A stretch of 64,000 nucleotides of DNA from Schistosoma mansoni (GCF_000237925.1 NC_031497.1:21744325-21808324); one strand, 5' to 3'. Shown: positions 23,100 to 33,805, numbered from the stretch's first letter. Program-made: numbers and translations. Notes: generated from the sequence alone by a model not told the origin.

Positions 23100-23355
23100 A
23101 TATTGAAAATGTTTACTCTTGCTCACATTATATTATCATTTTTAATGTGTTTCTTTTTTATTCGAAAAATAAATTATTTATTAGTCTACAGTGTACCCAG
23201 TAACATGCAATGAACTAATGGCTATGACAAACGATTAATACCTTTATTCATGATGAAGATCTTATCAGATGATCGGTTGCAATTTTCCTATTTAATTATT
23301 TTGATTTACATAATGACATGTCCACATTAGAAATCACCAGATGTAATTATAGTTC

Positions 23356-23356
<1 letters not shown>

Positions 23357-23387
<31 letters not shown>
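23357..23387. repeat. (TTA)n microsatellite
   Basis: About ten tandem TTA/ATT units. Confidence 0.9.
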
Positions 23388-23388
<1 letters not shown>

Positions 23389-23609
23389 ACAACAACCGTC
23401 TCACTCATCTTATTCATGGACATACAAATGAACAACCGAGTATTGATGAAGTAAGCTATTAATGAAAATCAAAATACTGTCTAACTTTATCTCTGTGTTT
23501 CATAAATTATTGAGATAGTATCTTGTTTAGTGTTTTATTGACTTCGAAAACAAGCCTAATCAACAAGGTTGAAAAGTACATTTATTTTAAAAAAATGTTT
23601 CTATTTTAT

Positions 23610-24172
23610 AGAGTTGAGATCAAGAGTCAATTGAAGCTAGACCACCATGGAAAACCTGGAAATACTGGACGGCCGTTTCGTCCTATTATGGGACTCCTCA
23701 GCAGTGCGCATCCACGATGAGCATGATCTCAACTATATAAAATTACTAAAATCTCCACAAAACCCCTTTTGATAATGATCATATGCTCACTAATGACTGG
23801 CTCCATGAGGTATTTCCTGGAGTTCTAGTGAGAAGTAGTAACCAGTGGAGTTCAACCACGTCTGTTGAGAGATATCAACTTACTGATGACATTGGCGAAT
23901 GGTTGCTCGATTTCGTGAATCGTTTGAAGTTAGACATTAACACCATTGTATGCCGGCTCAGTGGCTTAGAGGTTAAGTGCTTGCAAGGGAGACTGGTTGG
24001 TCCTGGGTTCGAATCTGGAGAGGCGGGATCATGGATGCGCACTTCTGAAGAGTCCCACAATAGGACGAAACGGCCGTGAAGCAGTGCTTCCAGGTTTTCG
24101 ATGATGGTCTAGCTTCAATTGACTCATGATTTCAACTATATAAAATTACTAAAATCTCCACAAAACCCCTTC
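23610..24172 (+). repeat. SINE-B composite: inverted stub, tail, full monomer; 14-bp target duplication
   Basis: Order: minus-oriented tail and hammerhead (23610-23718), forward tail (to about 23775, ...CCCCTTTTGATAAT), then directly a complete forward monomer from its 5' end (GATCATATGCTCACTAATGAC) through head, hammerhead and tail. TGTTTCTATTTTAT flanks the whole 563-bp unit (23596-23609 and 24173-24186). The tail-to-head junction shows SINE-B also exists as tandem multimers. Confidence 0.9.
23661..23706 (-). ncRNA. Hammerhead ribozyme, SINE-B type
   Basis: On the minus strand: GCACTG stem I arm, CTGAGGA, GTCCCATAATAGGAC, GAAA, ACGGCCGT, GTC and a CAGTATT arm (one mismatch region). Short cleavage-site form. 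Confidence 0.7.
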
Positions 24173-24304
24173 TGTTTCTATTTTATGTTGTAAGTAAAGT
24201 CAAACGTTTCAATGTACGTCTCCAGTGTAAGGTAGTAATAATCAGTTAAGTTACAAATTGAAAATCATGGTCAGAAACGGTAAGCAGTATATTATTTAGC
24301 ATAA

Positions 24305-24455
24305 GAAGTTTGTGGAGATGATTATATTTTCATAGTTCGTATCATATGTTGATCTTAATTAATCGTTGGTATTCAGAAAGCACAATAAACTGTGATTTCG
24401 TCGTAGTATGGGACTTCTCAGAAGTTTGCACGCATAACCCCACTGGAATCGAATA
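24305..24455 (-). repeat. Decayed SINE-B, minus
   Basis: Recognisable tail (TTTGTGGAGATGATTATATTTTCATAG) and hammerhead remnant (GGGACTTCTCAGAAGTTTGC), strongly diverged. Confidence 0.6.
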
Positions 24456-24599
24456 AAAGAGCATTACTTCTCACGATGACAACGCGATCTACAAATTAAT
24501 GATTGCCGCCTCAATACCTGACCGAAAGTACAAAGACCTAACAATCTTTACAAGTCCACTATCTTAAGTATTCTATTGCTTATTGATATGGAATAGACG

Positions 24600-25025
24600 G
24601 AGCGAGCCTAAAAGTAGAATCCAGGACGCATATTTTGTCCTATTTAAGATTCGTTAGCCAAATGTGCCTCCACTCCGGAGTTGATGTTCATTCCAAAACT
24701 CGAACCCAGTGCAGTTTAGTTCCGATGCCATCACGTTATTCTCTTAGCTACTGAATCTAGATAGCCTCTCACTTATCCAATGGGCATATGATTCAGTTTT
24801 AATTTAAAATGCTCTGAATTATCCAATTATTGATAATTCCGACTGAAATTTAGCAAGCTTTGATTGGCACATAGATTCAGTAACCAAGTGAATAACATTA
24901 TGACATTTGAAGCAAAATGTATCGGGTTCGAGTTTCGTAGTGAACGTCAGCTCTAAGATGCTTGTACATCTGGTTGGTGAGTCCCTAATAGGACTAAACG
25001 CGCGTCCTAGATTTTACTCCAAGGA
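24600..25025. repeat. Old inverted pair of SINE-A copies
   Basis: 24600-24790 is minus (AGAATCCAGGACGCATATTTTG..., box CTCGAACCCAGTGC), 24870-25025 is plus (GTATCGGGTTCGAG...GTCCCTAATAGGAC). Both are diverged and both carry the short, canonical cleavage-site form (GTCCTGG/GTCCTAG) with no AAA. Confidence 0.75.
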
Positions 25026-25439
25026 ACATTCTATCAATTCTGAATCTAACGCTTATTCTCTGTAACAATAAAGTTTGGATTGTAACATTACTGATTACTA
25101 CCATCTCATTCATGTTTAAGTATTTCGTGGTTTGTTATCTTGCTATTTCATTCATATCCAATTTTTTCCCTAATGACAATGATTTAGAATAGTTTTTTTT
25201 ATATTGCAATAAAATCTCCTGTCCCATGAGTATTTTTTCTGGTCTTTCTGCGAGACATGATAATCACATGATCTCAGTTCGAAATCATATTCTCTTCAAT
25301 TAAATCATGGATGAATAGATTCATCATTAGGAAGAATAATGGTAAACATTAAAAAAGAGAAGAAACGTTTATTCTAGCATTTATCGAATATTAAAACTAA
25401 TTTTTGATTAGTTTTTATATTAAAATGCTATGAGACGCC

Positions 25440-25635
25440 ATTGAGAAACAATAGAACATTTAAGTAGAGATATATAAGAATTCTCGTCTAAATTAGAGCG
25501 AATAGTTTCACAGTATTTGAGCACCGAGTTGATGTAAGACATTAAATAGGAATAATATATTTGTAAAATCTCAGCGAATGAATTTGTAGTAAATCCAACG
25601 TTTCGCCTGACAATCTGGTCCAAGCTTTTTCAAGG
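25440..25635 (-). repeat. R7 repeat, minus copy
   Basis: The minus strand reads LDQIVRRNVGFTTNSFAEILQ and later [13 protein letters not shown], matching the R7 copy at 12985-13165. The longest single R7 frame in the window (67 residues). Unknown family. Confidence 0.6.
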
Positions 25636-26471
25636 AATTAATTCTTTGATAATCTTCGTCTTCTCATTACATTATCGAAATATTACTAAAATCATGCTGC
25701 ATGATGATGGCAGAGAATATAGGTTAAGTAAAGAAGCCAAACTGTTTTCAGTTATATACTTTGGTCAAAAAATCTAAAACAAACAAGAATAGACCCTGGT
25801 TTATTCCCCAGCAGTAACCACTTTTTTGCTTATTTATTCTTTAGTTCTAACGGAATTTTACAATTACAACATACTTCATTCAACCTAACATGACACTCAA
25901 ATTATTTGATATAAGATACCGTTGCTCCATACACAATGCTGAACTAAGATTTTGTGCTAGTTTGTTCTTTTTAGGCAGAAATATTAGTCAGTGGTCAATT
26001 AAATAGTTCAATCGAAACGTCACTGATTAGCATTGTATGACTCCACTCTAAACCTCACGGAAGGCATTAGTTCTTTCAGGATTGAAGATACTTCTAGTTG
26101 AAGAGTGTCAGCTAATATAATACCAAGAATCAGAGTATTTTTCAACTGTTTCTAACGACCTAACGTATGAATTAGCTTATATGAACCATGAAATGAAAAT
26201 GTTACAAGAATGAACATTAATACTATGATCATGTTCTACATTCACAATGTTTCAATGCATTGATTACAAATTTTTTAAAAAATGTAATACTTACCATGTA
26301 TAAACAGAAGGACTAAACTAAAGTCTTCAAATATGATTATCATGATTAGCTGTTTTTAAAATCACTATTGAGTTACCATAAATCCAAATACATTGGTGAT
26401 AAATTGATTTGCGATTGAGATCATGAATCGACTGATGTTAGAATAATCTCTACAACTTCATGGTAATAATT
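25636..26471. other. AT-rich intergenic sequence
   Basis: No gene is recognised. A short SINE-B-like scrap (GAGATCATGAATCGACTG) is at 26417-26434. Confidence 0.45.
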
Positions 26472-27400
26472 ACCATATGCTCACCAGTGACTAGCTTCGT
26501 GATGGATTTCTCGGAATTCTAGTAAGAAGCCGTGACCAATGGAGCTAATCCATGTCAGGAAGAGACAGGTATCTACCACCGTACAACTGAAGATAGTCGC
26601 TCAATTCCGTGGATTGGTTGAGGGTAGACATTAAGAACATTAGATTGCTACCAGCTCAATAGTTTAGAGGTTAAGCGTTGGCACGTGAAACTACAATTAC
26701 TGTGTGTGAATCCTACTAGCGAAATCGTGTATGTGCACAGCTGATGAGTCCCATAATAGGACAAAACGGTCGTCCAGTGTTTCCATGTTTTAATGGCCCC
26801 CAAATGCCCTGATACGGCCGGGAGTGAAGGAGTCCGCTCTCCCTCTCGAAACGCTCTCACATCGCCACGCGTATATAGCCTCTGTCAGGGAAGTCCTACT
26901 CACTGCCTTCTGATGACCAGGGTGTTGTTTACGAAATTGAGAGGACGAAAAGCGAATGTTCAGCGCTTCGACCGGGTCGGTAGACACGGAGGGTCCACCT
27001 AGGATAGTTGGAAAATACTGATTCCAAACCAATGGTGCACATGGGCTCCAGTATCCTGAGGGAACAAATCGAGTATGAATCAATCGTTGGTCACTTGCTA
27101 CCATGGGACTGCATCTCCTCACGATGCTCCACTGCCTTGTGGATCAGATCTTTAGGTCAAAGGCTTCGGGTGTGGCCCCCTAAGAAGACCACCTGCTTCA
27201 GTTTGAGCACCCGGTCATTATCACAGCCCTCACACAAACCGAATGAGATTTTTGTGGCGCATATAAATCTGGTGCCACTTTGTTCCAATATTTATGTATT
27301 TAAATAAATAAAATAATGTTTTAAATGGTGGTCTAACATCAATCAATTCATAATCTCAAACAAAAACTTAATAATCTCCACAACTCCATGCTAATAAATT
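26472..27400 (+). repeat. SINE-B, old full-length copy, interrupted by R3
   Basis: 26472-26793 runs from the 5' start (CCATATGCTCACCAGTGAC) through pre-head, diverged head and hammerhead (short GTCCAGTG form) to CATGTTTTAA. The tail resumes after the R3 insert (ATGGTGGTCTAACATCAATC...AATCTCCACAACTCC). Confidence 0.85.
26794..27315 (+). mobile_element. R3 retroposon, full length, nested in SINE-B
   Basis: A 522-bp GC-richer insert flanked by ATGTTTTAA (26785-26793 and 27316-27324). 5' end TGGCCCCCAAATGCCC; 3' end TTTATGTATTTAAATAAATAAAAT, i.e. a TAAA-rich tail after a conserved GTGGCGCATATAAATCTGGTGCC block. The same 5' end occurs in the 54275-54800 copy, so about 0.52 kb is the complete unit. 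A 99-codon frame at 27008-27307 (MENTDSKPMVHMGSS start) recurs in other copies, with no known domain. Its mover must be encoded elsewhere. Confidence 0.88.
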
Positions 27401-27846
27401 GATAATTTGTTATCTATGATAAACTGTACTTATAACATGTTTGAAAAAAAACGCCATAAATTGTAAACTTCTTTTTACTTAACGTCAATAACCACTTGAT
27501 CACTAAGATACAACAAACTAGTCAAATTCTAACCTTAAAATACTAGACATATTTATAAATCAACTTAATATATAAGTCGATTATAACCAATCAGAAATCA
27601 AATAATAATCATTTTAATTTGGTCGAATCAGTTTTAAGAATTTCCATAATATAAACTATTTAATTCATTATTCATTATTATAAAAATTAAAAATATTCGA
27701 CCATACAAAAATTAATTTTTTTTTTTAAAAATTTTTATTTTTTCGCATAGCAACAATTTGAAAAAAAAACAAAAAAATAAAACAAAAAAACATTTTTTTT
27801 AATGAAATAAAAAAAATTAAAAAAAAAATATAAATAAATCAAAATC
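27401..27846 (+). promoter_or_regulatory. AT-rich 5' flank of the GPCR
   Basis: Very AT-rich, with long A and T runs from 27720 to 27845 directly before the ATG. No repeat is present, unlike the flanks beyond it. It probably contains the promoter and 5' leader, but I can point to no specific box. Confidence 0.35.
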
Positions 27847-29115
27847 ATGTCCAATCCAAAAGGATGTTTAATTCATCTTACAAAAGAAGAAATTATGGTT
27901 TATACATTTCGTGCCTATGTCTCACCAATATTAGTTATTATTGGTATACCATCAAATCTTTTAGTTATCTTAGTATTTATCATCATTGAATATCAAACAA
28001 ATTGTCGTTTTAATTTATATGCAATATGGATGGCTATAGCACATAATATCCAATTAATAGTGAATACATTAATTGATGATTTCTTAGGTCGGGGTTTAAA
28101 ATATGCCACACAATGTAAATATTCAATACAAGTTGATATTGAATCATCATTATTATGTAAATTATTTACTTATTTAACTGATGCATCCGCATTAATTGCT
28201 GCATTCATTCTAATGTTATTTAGTGTGGATCGTGTATGTTCTATATATAAACCAAAACAGTTTGAACAAAGTTCACATGTGAAATTAGCACATATTATTA
28301 TTACTATAGTGATTATAATTTGTTTAATATTAAATATACCCCATTTAATATTTGCTGATTTAAAAATTCATTCAATTAATAAATTAAATGAATGTCAATA
28401 TATTAATCCTGTTGCTGGGGGGGTTAAATATGTTCTCTATTTATATATTATTGGTGTTGCTATATTACCAGCTATATTTATATTTATTACTAATATATTA
28501 ATATTATATAAATTAAGTACTACAGTTTATCGATCTAAATTAATTAATCATAAAGATGATGAATCTAATAATGAAAGGGGTAAAGTTATAGCCCATTTAG
28601 CTATAAGTATCTTATTTACAAGTTTATCTATACCATTAGTTGTTATGATTATATTAAGACAACAATTATATTTTTATAAATATGATATATTATATCCAGA
28701 ATATGCTAAACAAATTGTACAATATTCAAAATTATTTAGTTCAGTAGATTCATTCAATCATGCATTTGATTTTTTCTTATATTTAGCATTTATGCCAACA
28801 TTTCGTCAAACATTAATGGATATATTTAAATGTAGAATCTTTTTAAGAAATGATCATTTAAAACAAAAAAAGAAGTATACACAAGATAATCATATAGAGG
28901 AAAAGGGTGAACAACAATGTTTACATCAATCAGAACAACAAATCAATATTTCAGTTATGGATCAAGAGACAATATCACTTTATTCAAATAAATTAATCCG
29001 TGTAGAAGATTTTTATATACATTCTAATAGTTTAAATTGTAGTACAGATCCTATACCATTTATTGATCAATATACTAATTATTCACCTGAACATTATACC
29101 ATGACAATGTTGTGA
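27847..29115 (+). CDS. Rhodopsin-family G protein-coupled receptor, single exon, orphan
   Basis: 422 residues, uninterrupted. Seven hydrophobic segments lie at about 22-47, 55-77, 101-126, 147-170, 194-220, 247-270 and 294-315. Class A landmarks: N37 in GIPSNLLV (TM1), C104 (TM3) and C183 (loop 2) for the conserved disulfide, D128-R129-V130 in place of DRY, P208 in TM5, P263 in TM6, and D308-F-F-L-Y312 in place of NPxxY. Unusual: the TM2 acidic residue is replaced by H66 (MAIAH), TM4 lacks its usual tryptophan, and the TM6 CWxP is SLSIP. The C-tail (about 330-422) is hydrophilic. The protein should sit in the plasma membrane and signal through G proteins; the ligand is unknown. The ATG follows an A-run leader, with no upstream in-frame continuation evident. 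Flatworms have large sets of intronless, peptide-receptor-like orphan GPCRs (for example the group called PROF1). Membership there is plausible but not shown here. Codons are AT-ending, as in the surrounding host DNA. Confidence 0.93.
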   Translation: MSNPKGCLIHLTKEEIMVYTFRAYVSPILVIIGIPSNLLVILVFIIIEYQTNCRFNLYAIWMAIAHNIQLIVNTLIDDFLGRGLKYATQCKYSIQVDIESSLLCKLFTYLTDASALIAAFILMLFSVDRVCSIYKPKQFEQSSHVKLAHIIITIVIIICLILNIPHLIFADLKIHSINKLNECQYINPVAGGVKYVLYLYIIGVAILPAIFIFITNILILYKLSTTVYRSKLINHKDDESNNERGKVIAHLAISILFTSLSIPLVVMIILRQQLYFYKYDILYPEYAKQIVQYSKLFSSVDSFNHAFDFFLYLAFMPTFRQTLMDIFKCRIFLRNDHLKQKKKYTQDNHIEEKGEQQCLHQSEQQINISVMDQETISLYSNKLIRVEDFYIHSNSLNCSTDPIPFIDQYTNYSPEHYTMTML

Positions 29116-29944
29116 TGAAATGTTATTTTAGCATTTTTTGTAACGTTATCATTGCATTTTAACTGTCAATCATTGGTCTTTATTGGGAAAAAAGTGGGGC
29201 CACCCATTCGTGTATAAATAATTTTGGATTTATTAAAAATTAAATAACATTCCTTATTTTGTATCTAGGAAACAAATTGAGTAGTAGACTTTATAGAAAA
29301 GGAGGGTGTATAAATGTTTCCTGTAAAAAAGACGAGTAATGTTTTATTTCATTGATCTTATGAATTATGTTGTTTGTTTTAACGATAATAATCAAATAGA
29401 CTAAAAATAATGAAACTGGAAGAACAAAAAAAAGAGAAGTACCATTTTTTACATTCCTTTTTATATACACCAATAGAATTCGAAGAAAAAGAAAACACAA
29501 CCATTTGTTGAATTGAAGTGTATGGAATTAATTTAATAAGTACCGTTCATTTGCTTTTGTGATAAAGGTTGCTGATTTTGACAAAAGTAGTATATACATA
29601 CATATATACATATATCAAACATTGAATATTGAACATTCGTTCAATGGATGCTTGACAACAAAACATGAAAAGTAATCAGTTATAGTTAAATTAAATATTT
29701 TTTTTAATGTAAGTAATGTTCTTAAATTATAAAATAAATAAAAGTATATTGCTTCTCATTATAATAATAAAGTATTTAATTGTTAGATATGAAACTAAAT
29801 CAACCATCAAAATGTTTCTTGTTTAAAATATATTAATTATTGACAATGACTTCTATTTTTGTTCTATTCTTGATTGATTTTTTTTTCATTTATTAAAACA
29901 AAAAAGAAAGACTTGAATGATTAACTAGAATAGTAATTTACTAC
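29116..29944 (+). other. 3' flank of the GPCR
   Basis: AT-rich, repeat-free. Overlapping AATAAA signals at 29733-29738 and 29737-29742 could end the transcript, as could ATTAAA near 29236. The minus-strand 69-residue frame at 29291-29500 has no motif. Confidence 0.4.
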
Positions 29945-30048
29945 TACTGCTGAAGAGTCCTACAATAGAACGAAACGGTCGTCAAGCAGTACTTCCAGGT
30001 TTTCCAATGTGGTCTAGCTTCAATTGACTCATGATCTCAATCACATAT
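29945..30048 (+). repeat. SINE-B 3' fragment
   Basis: Hammerhead (CTGAAGAG core; AAG insertion after the cleavage triplet) and tail to GATCTCAATCACATATAAAC. Confidence 0.8.
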
Positions 30049-30968
30049 AAACAGTTATAACGTTACAAGAATGAATATTTAAGTAGAAAAGATGTTTTAG
30101 GTAAAATGTTTAGGTTTAAAAATGTTTGTTATGATGTTTGAAAAAATAAGTAGTATATTGAATGAAATTTTCATTTAGGGATTAAATCATAATACTGATG
30201 TTCGTATGTTTAAATGGTTTGAATTGTTAGGTTTACAGTTAAAAGATTCACCAATTCTTTATAGATAACTAGAGGTTAGAGGAATTATTATCTATGTTAT
30301 AATTGCGTTTGTCGATTTCAGCTCAAGTAGTATGCTGAAATATAGAAAAACCGGAAATAAAAAACTATTCTTATTCACTTTCAAGTATCCTATTTACTAG
30401 GTTGGATAATAATAGTAACAGTTTGAGCCCACATTATGATATTTTGCACTGCTAAACGTCTAATGCGATTTCATTTTTCTTAAACTTAATATTTATAGAG
30501 ATTGGTATCAGGGTTCCCAGTAAAATATATCATTTTCTAATTACTCTATCATATGTGTCGAGTCTTATTAAGTACTAACTGAATACTATCAATCCAGTGT
30601 GATCGATAGGAGTTGACCAACAATAAAAAGGACTAGAAAAACATAACCTTGGTCACTAATTAGTGATCAATCAGTTAAAAATATACATCTCAGTCTTACA
30701 GGAAGTCATCAACTGCCCTACTAACGCAGTGGTAACGTTTCTGAAACGAAATTGAGTTCATTGTGAGAAATTAATTCCCTCAAGTGTATAAATCTACTTT
30801 GCTCATAAGTGCCGATTAGAGCAAGATTCAGATTCAGGATTTCCTGTCGACTACCCACAAATACCTTAATTGCTTGAAATGAATTTTGTATGAACCATTT
30901 TTACGACACTTATACTATCAGTTTTTAATTTATTATTACTTACAAAGTGTACTTAACATATGTTTATT
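30049..30968. other. Unassigned sequence with a tRNA-like scrap
   Basis: No gene. Near 30725-30775, CTAACGCAGTGGTAACGTTTCTG followed by GAGTTCATTG looks like a decayed tRNA-like SINE head. Confidence 0.35.
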
Positions 30969-31224
30969 GCATAGTTGAGATCATGAGTCAATTGAAGCAA
31001 GACCACCATGGAAAAACTGGAAAAACTGGACGGCCGTTTCGTCCAGTTGTGGAACTCCTCAGCAGTGGGCATCCACGATCCCGCACAACGTATAGAGTCT
31101 GTAGAACCTTTCAATTGCATCAACTATCCCGCAAAACGGGATTCGAACCTAGGACCTTCAGTCTCGTGCACGAACGCTTAACGTTTTGATCGTATAAATT
31201 TTAGATATTCTAGATTTTTATATA
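30969..31224 (-). repeat. SINE-B dimer, downstream unit with an alternative tRNA-like head
   Basis: On the minus strand: a linker (AAAAATCTAGAATATCTAAAA), a second tRNA-like module with box GGTTCGAATCCCG, a TTGATGCAATTGAAAGG spacer, an intact hammerhead and the usual tail. It follows directly on the tail of the monomer at 31225-31468. The same linker and module follow a SINE-B at 62440-62580, on the other strand. Confidence 0.85.
31025..31068 (-). ncRNA. Hammerhead ribozyme, SINE-B type, second unit of a dimer
   Basis: The minus strand shows CCACTG, CTGAGGA, a stem II GTTCCACAACTGGAC with altered pairing, GAAA, ACGGCCGT and GTC|CAGT. The core is intact and the cleavage-site form is short. 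Confidence 0.6.
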
Positions 31225-31468
31225 TAGTTGAAATCATGAGTCAAGTGAAGCTAGACAACCATGGAAAACATGGAAGCACTGCTTGACGGCCGTTTCTTCT
31301 TATTGTGGGACTCCTCAGCAGTGAGCGCCCACCATCCCGCCTCACGAGATTCGAACCCAAGACCTATCAGTCTCGCGCGCGACCGCTTAACCACTAGAAC
31401 ACTGAGCCGGCTGGCATCCAACGGTGTTAATGTATAACTTCAACCAATCAACGAAATTTATTGCTTGA
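31225..31468 (-). repeat. SINE-B dimer, upstream unit
   Basis: Minus-oriented pre-head, head (box ATTCGAACCC on plus), hammerhead with GAAA altered (TTCTTC on plus) and tail. Confidence 0.88.
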
Positions 31469-31667
31469 TCTTCTCAGGATTATGGATTACACCTTGAAAT
31501 ATTTCTTTTAAATATCTACTAAGATAAAACTATCCTTTCTTTGAACGTTACACATTTATTTGTTAACTTGAGCCTCGCTTTTACAATAAACTGGAATAGT
31601 CGTGAAACATTATGTATAGGATTATCTATCATTTTACGATAATTTGATCCTAGAAGTATTATATTTT

Positions 31668-31952
31668 TATTTTATTTAAACACATAAATATTGGTACAAA
31701 GGGGAACCGGATATATATGCGCCACACACAAAATTGTCATTTCATTTAGTTTTGTGGGGGCTATGATACTGCCCGGGTGCCTAGACCGAAGCAGATGGTT
31801 TTCTTAGGGGGCGACACCCCGAACATTTGACCTGATCCACAAGGCAGTGGGGTGTCGTAAGGAGATGAATTCCAATGGTAGCTGGTGAACAATGATTGAT
31901 TCATACGCCATTTGTTCCCTCAGGATACTTGAGCTCATGTGCACCGTACTTC
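31668..31952 (-). mobile_element. R3 retroposon, 5'-truncated copy
   Basis: 3' end at left (ATTTTATTTAAACACATAAATATTGG), then diverged R3 to about CTCATGTGCACCG, where it meets R4. Confidence 0.8.
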
Positions 31953-32105
31953 GGGTAGAAGTGAAGTAGAAGTTTGTGCTGATGATGTCGTTCAGAAGGA
32001 TGATGAAAGCACCACGACCAAACCATACACCACAGAGAACAAAACTCCATCAAAATCACCCAGTCGAGCTACAAATCTTCTCCATCATCTCAAAATCACA
32101 TGAAA
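31953..32105 (-). repeat. R4 repeat, copy 1
   Basis: Contains GCTGATGATGTCGTTCAGAAGG, GAGAACAAAACTCCATCAAAA and GAGCTACAAATCTTCTCCA in outline, shared with 53428-53540 and 59682-59835. On the plus strand a short frame reads CADDVVQKDDEST...ENKTPSKS to a stop, which may be the end of an element's ORF. Family unknown. Confidence 0.55.
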
Positions 32106-32639
32106 TTTGTTTGTCTATTGACCGATAGAACTAAAAAACCGTTTTTTTTACTATATTTGTGGGAATGGTCAATTGTAAGATAGAGAAGTTCTTTATATTC
32201 TATTGGGGATTGATCAGTTAAAGTTTATCATACTTCTACTTCAATTTTCTTTTTGAAATATGAATAAAAATTTGAATAACTACACTTTATTATGAATCAA
32301 TTAACTGAAGTTCTCTTGTGTAGCCTCCCTCTATGAATTAAACTCAATAAGAATTGAGACAACCATATATCTGTAGTATAGGATAATGGTTGTGTAGACG
32401 ACAAAATACCAATTCGTTGTCCGAAAAATTCATGTTTACTATGACGTTTGCATGTTTGACCATGTGTAGTAAAAGAACGCTGACATTAGTATAGAGGGTT
32501 CTTTATTTTCTTCTTTCACCAATATTATGTAAATCCATATTAAACTCTATCTTCAAGTTAAGAAAAGCTCTGATTAATTTGTTCACTTCATATTTCCACA
32601 CGATAGCACATTTTATATTCATTTCAATTAAGTTAAAGT

Positions 32640-32884
32640 TGCTGAGCTATTTTGGTAGGTGTAGACTACCTGGTTGGGATTCGCGAGATGATAGCAATCG
32701 ATGGTTAGAGACCTTGAATGACATGGCTCAAAATCGTTTGCAATGGCGAAGGTGCACACACTCTTTGTGTTCTGCCCTTCTTTTTTCTCTTTCCAAATTT
32801 ATTTCACTGGATTATACTCCTTGAATAACATCTTCAAACCCTTATATTTCCAATTACTGCTAAGACTCTTACTACTTCTATCAC
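32640..32884 (+). mobile_element. LINE C-terminus and R8 3' end, split by RTE
   Basis: The frame FGRCRLPGWDSRDDSNRWLETL, then RLQWRRC, is the familiar end of a non-LTR reverse transcriptase protein. The R8 untranslated region follows and continues after the RTE insert at 33686-33800 (CACTATGGGATTTGAATC, GTACGTACGAAG). Confidence 0.7.
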
Positions 32885-33667
32885 AAACGCAACAACAAAT
32901 GCAGGAGAAAACGACCAGTGTAGCAGCAGCCTCAGCAGCAGTAGGTCTCAATATAAACAAAGGGAAAAGCAAGACTCTCCGATACAATACAGCATGCAAC
33001 AATCGAATTACACATGACAGAGAAACTTTGGAGAATGTGGAAACCTTTACATGTCTGGGCAGCATCATTGATGAACACGGTGGATCTTATACAGATGTGA
33101 GGGTGAGGATCAGCAAAACAAGAGCAGCATATTTACAACTGAACAACATCTGGAACTCAAAGCAATTGTCTGTCAACCAACACCTAAGTCAGAATTTTCA
33201 ATACAAATGTCAAGACAATCCTACTGTATGAGGCGGAGACGTGGAGAACTACCAAAGCCATAATCCAGAAGAAACAAATTCTTATTAACAGTTGTCTACG
33301 CAAGTTACTTCGGATCCGATGGCCAGACACTATCAGCAACATTCTACTGTGGGAGACAACTAACCAGATTCCATACGGTGGAGGAAGAAATCAGGAAGAA
33401 GCGTTGGAAGTGAATAGGCCACACATTGAGGAAATCACCCAATTGTGTCACAAGACAAGCCCTCACATGGAATCCTGAAGGCCAAGGGATAAGAGAAACA
33501 CCGAAGAACACATTGCGCCGACAAATGGAAACAGACATGAGAAGAATGAACAGAAGTTGGATAGAACTAGAAAGGAAGGTGGGGGACAGAGTGGGTTGGA
33601 GAATGCTGGTCGGTGGCCTATGCTCCATTGGGAGTAACAGGTGTAAGTAAGTAAGTAAGTAAGTAAG
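32885..33667 (+). mobile_element. RTE-like LINE, 5'-truncated, with 18-bp target duplication
   Basis: 783 bp flanked by TCTTACTACTTCTATCAC (32867-32884) and a one-mismatch copy at 33668-33685. Encodes, with frame breaks, [80 protein letters not shown], then (TAAG)n. It entered the 3' end of another LINE. It is nearly identical to the minus-strand copy at 35463-36087, including the same frame breaks. Confidence 0.9.
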
Positions 33668-33685
33668 TCTTACTACTTCTACCAC

Positions 33686-33805
33686 TATGGGATTTGAATC
33701 AACAATTGCATCTCTGTGTTAATGTGGTATGGCAACTCGAACTAGTGTATGTACGTACGAAGTTCTACGTTGTGACTGACTCACTGACTGAGTTAATGAT
33801 ACTTG
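33686..33805 (+). repeat. R8 LINE 3' end, distal part
   Basis: Continuation of the host LINE of the RTE insertion. Ends in GACTGACTCACTGACTGAG-type short repeats. Confidence 0.65.

Noticed and set aside
26790-27122. 110-codon minus frame as a host gene
   Set aside because: It lies wholly inside R3 and recurs in the 37.4 and 54.3 kb copies; it is an antisense frame of a retroposon.
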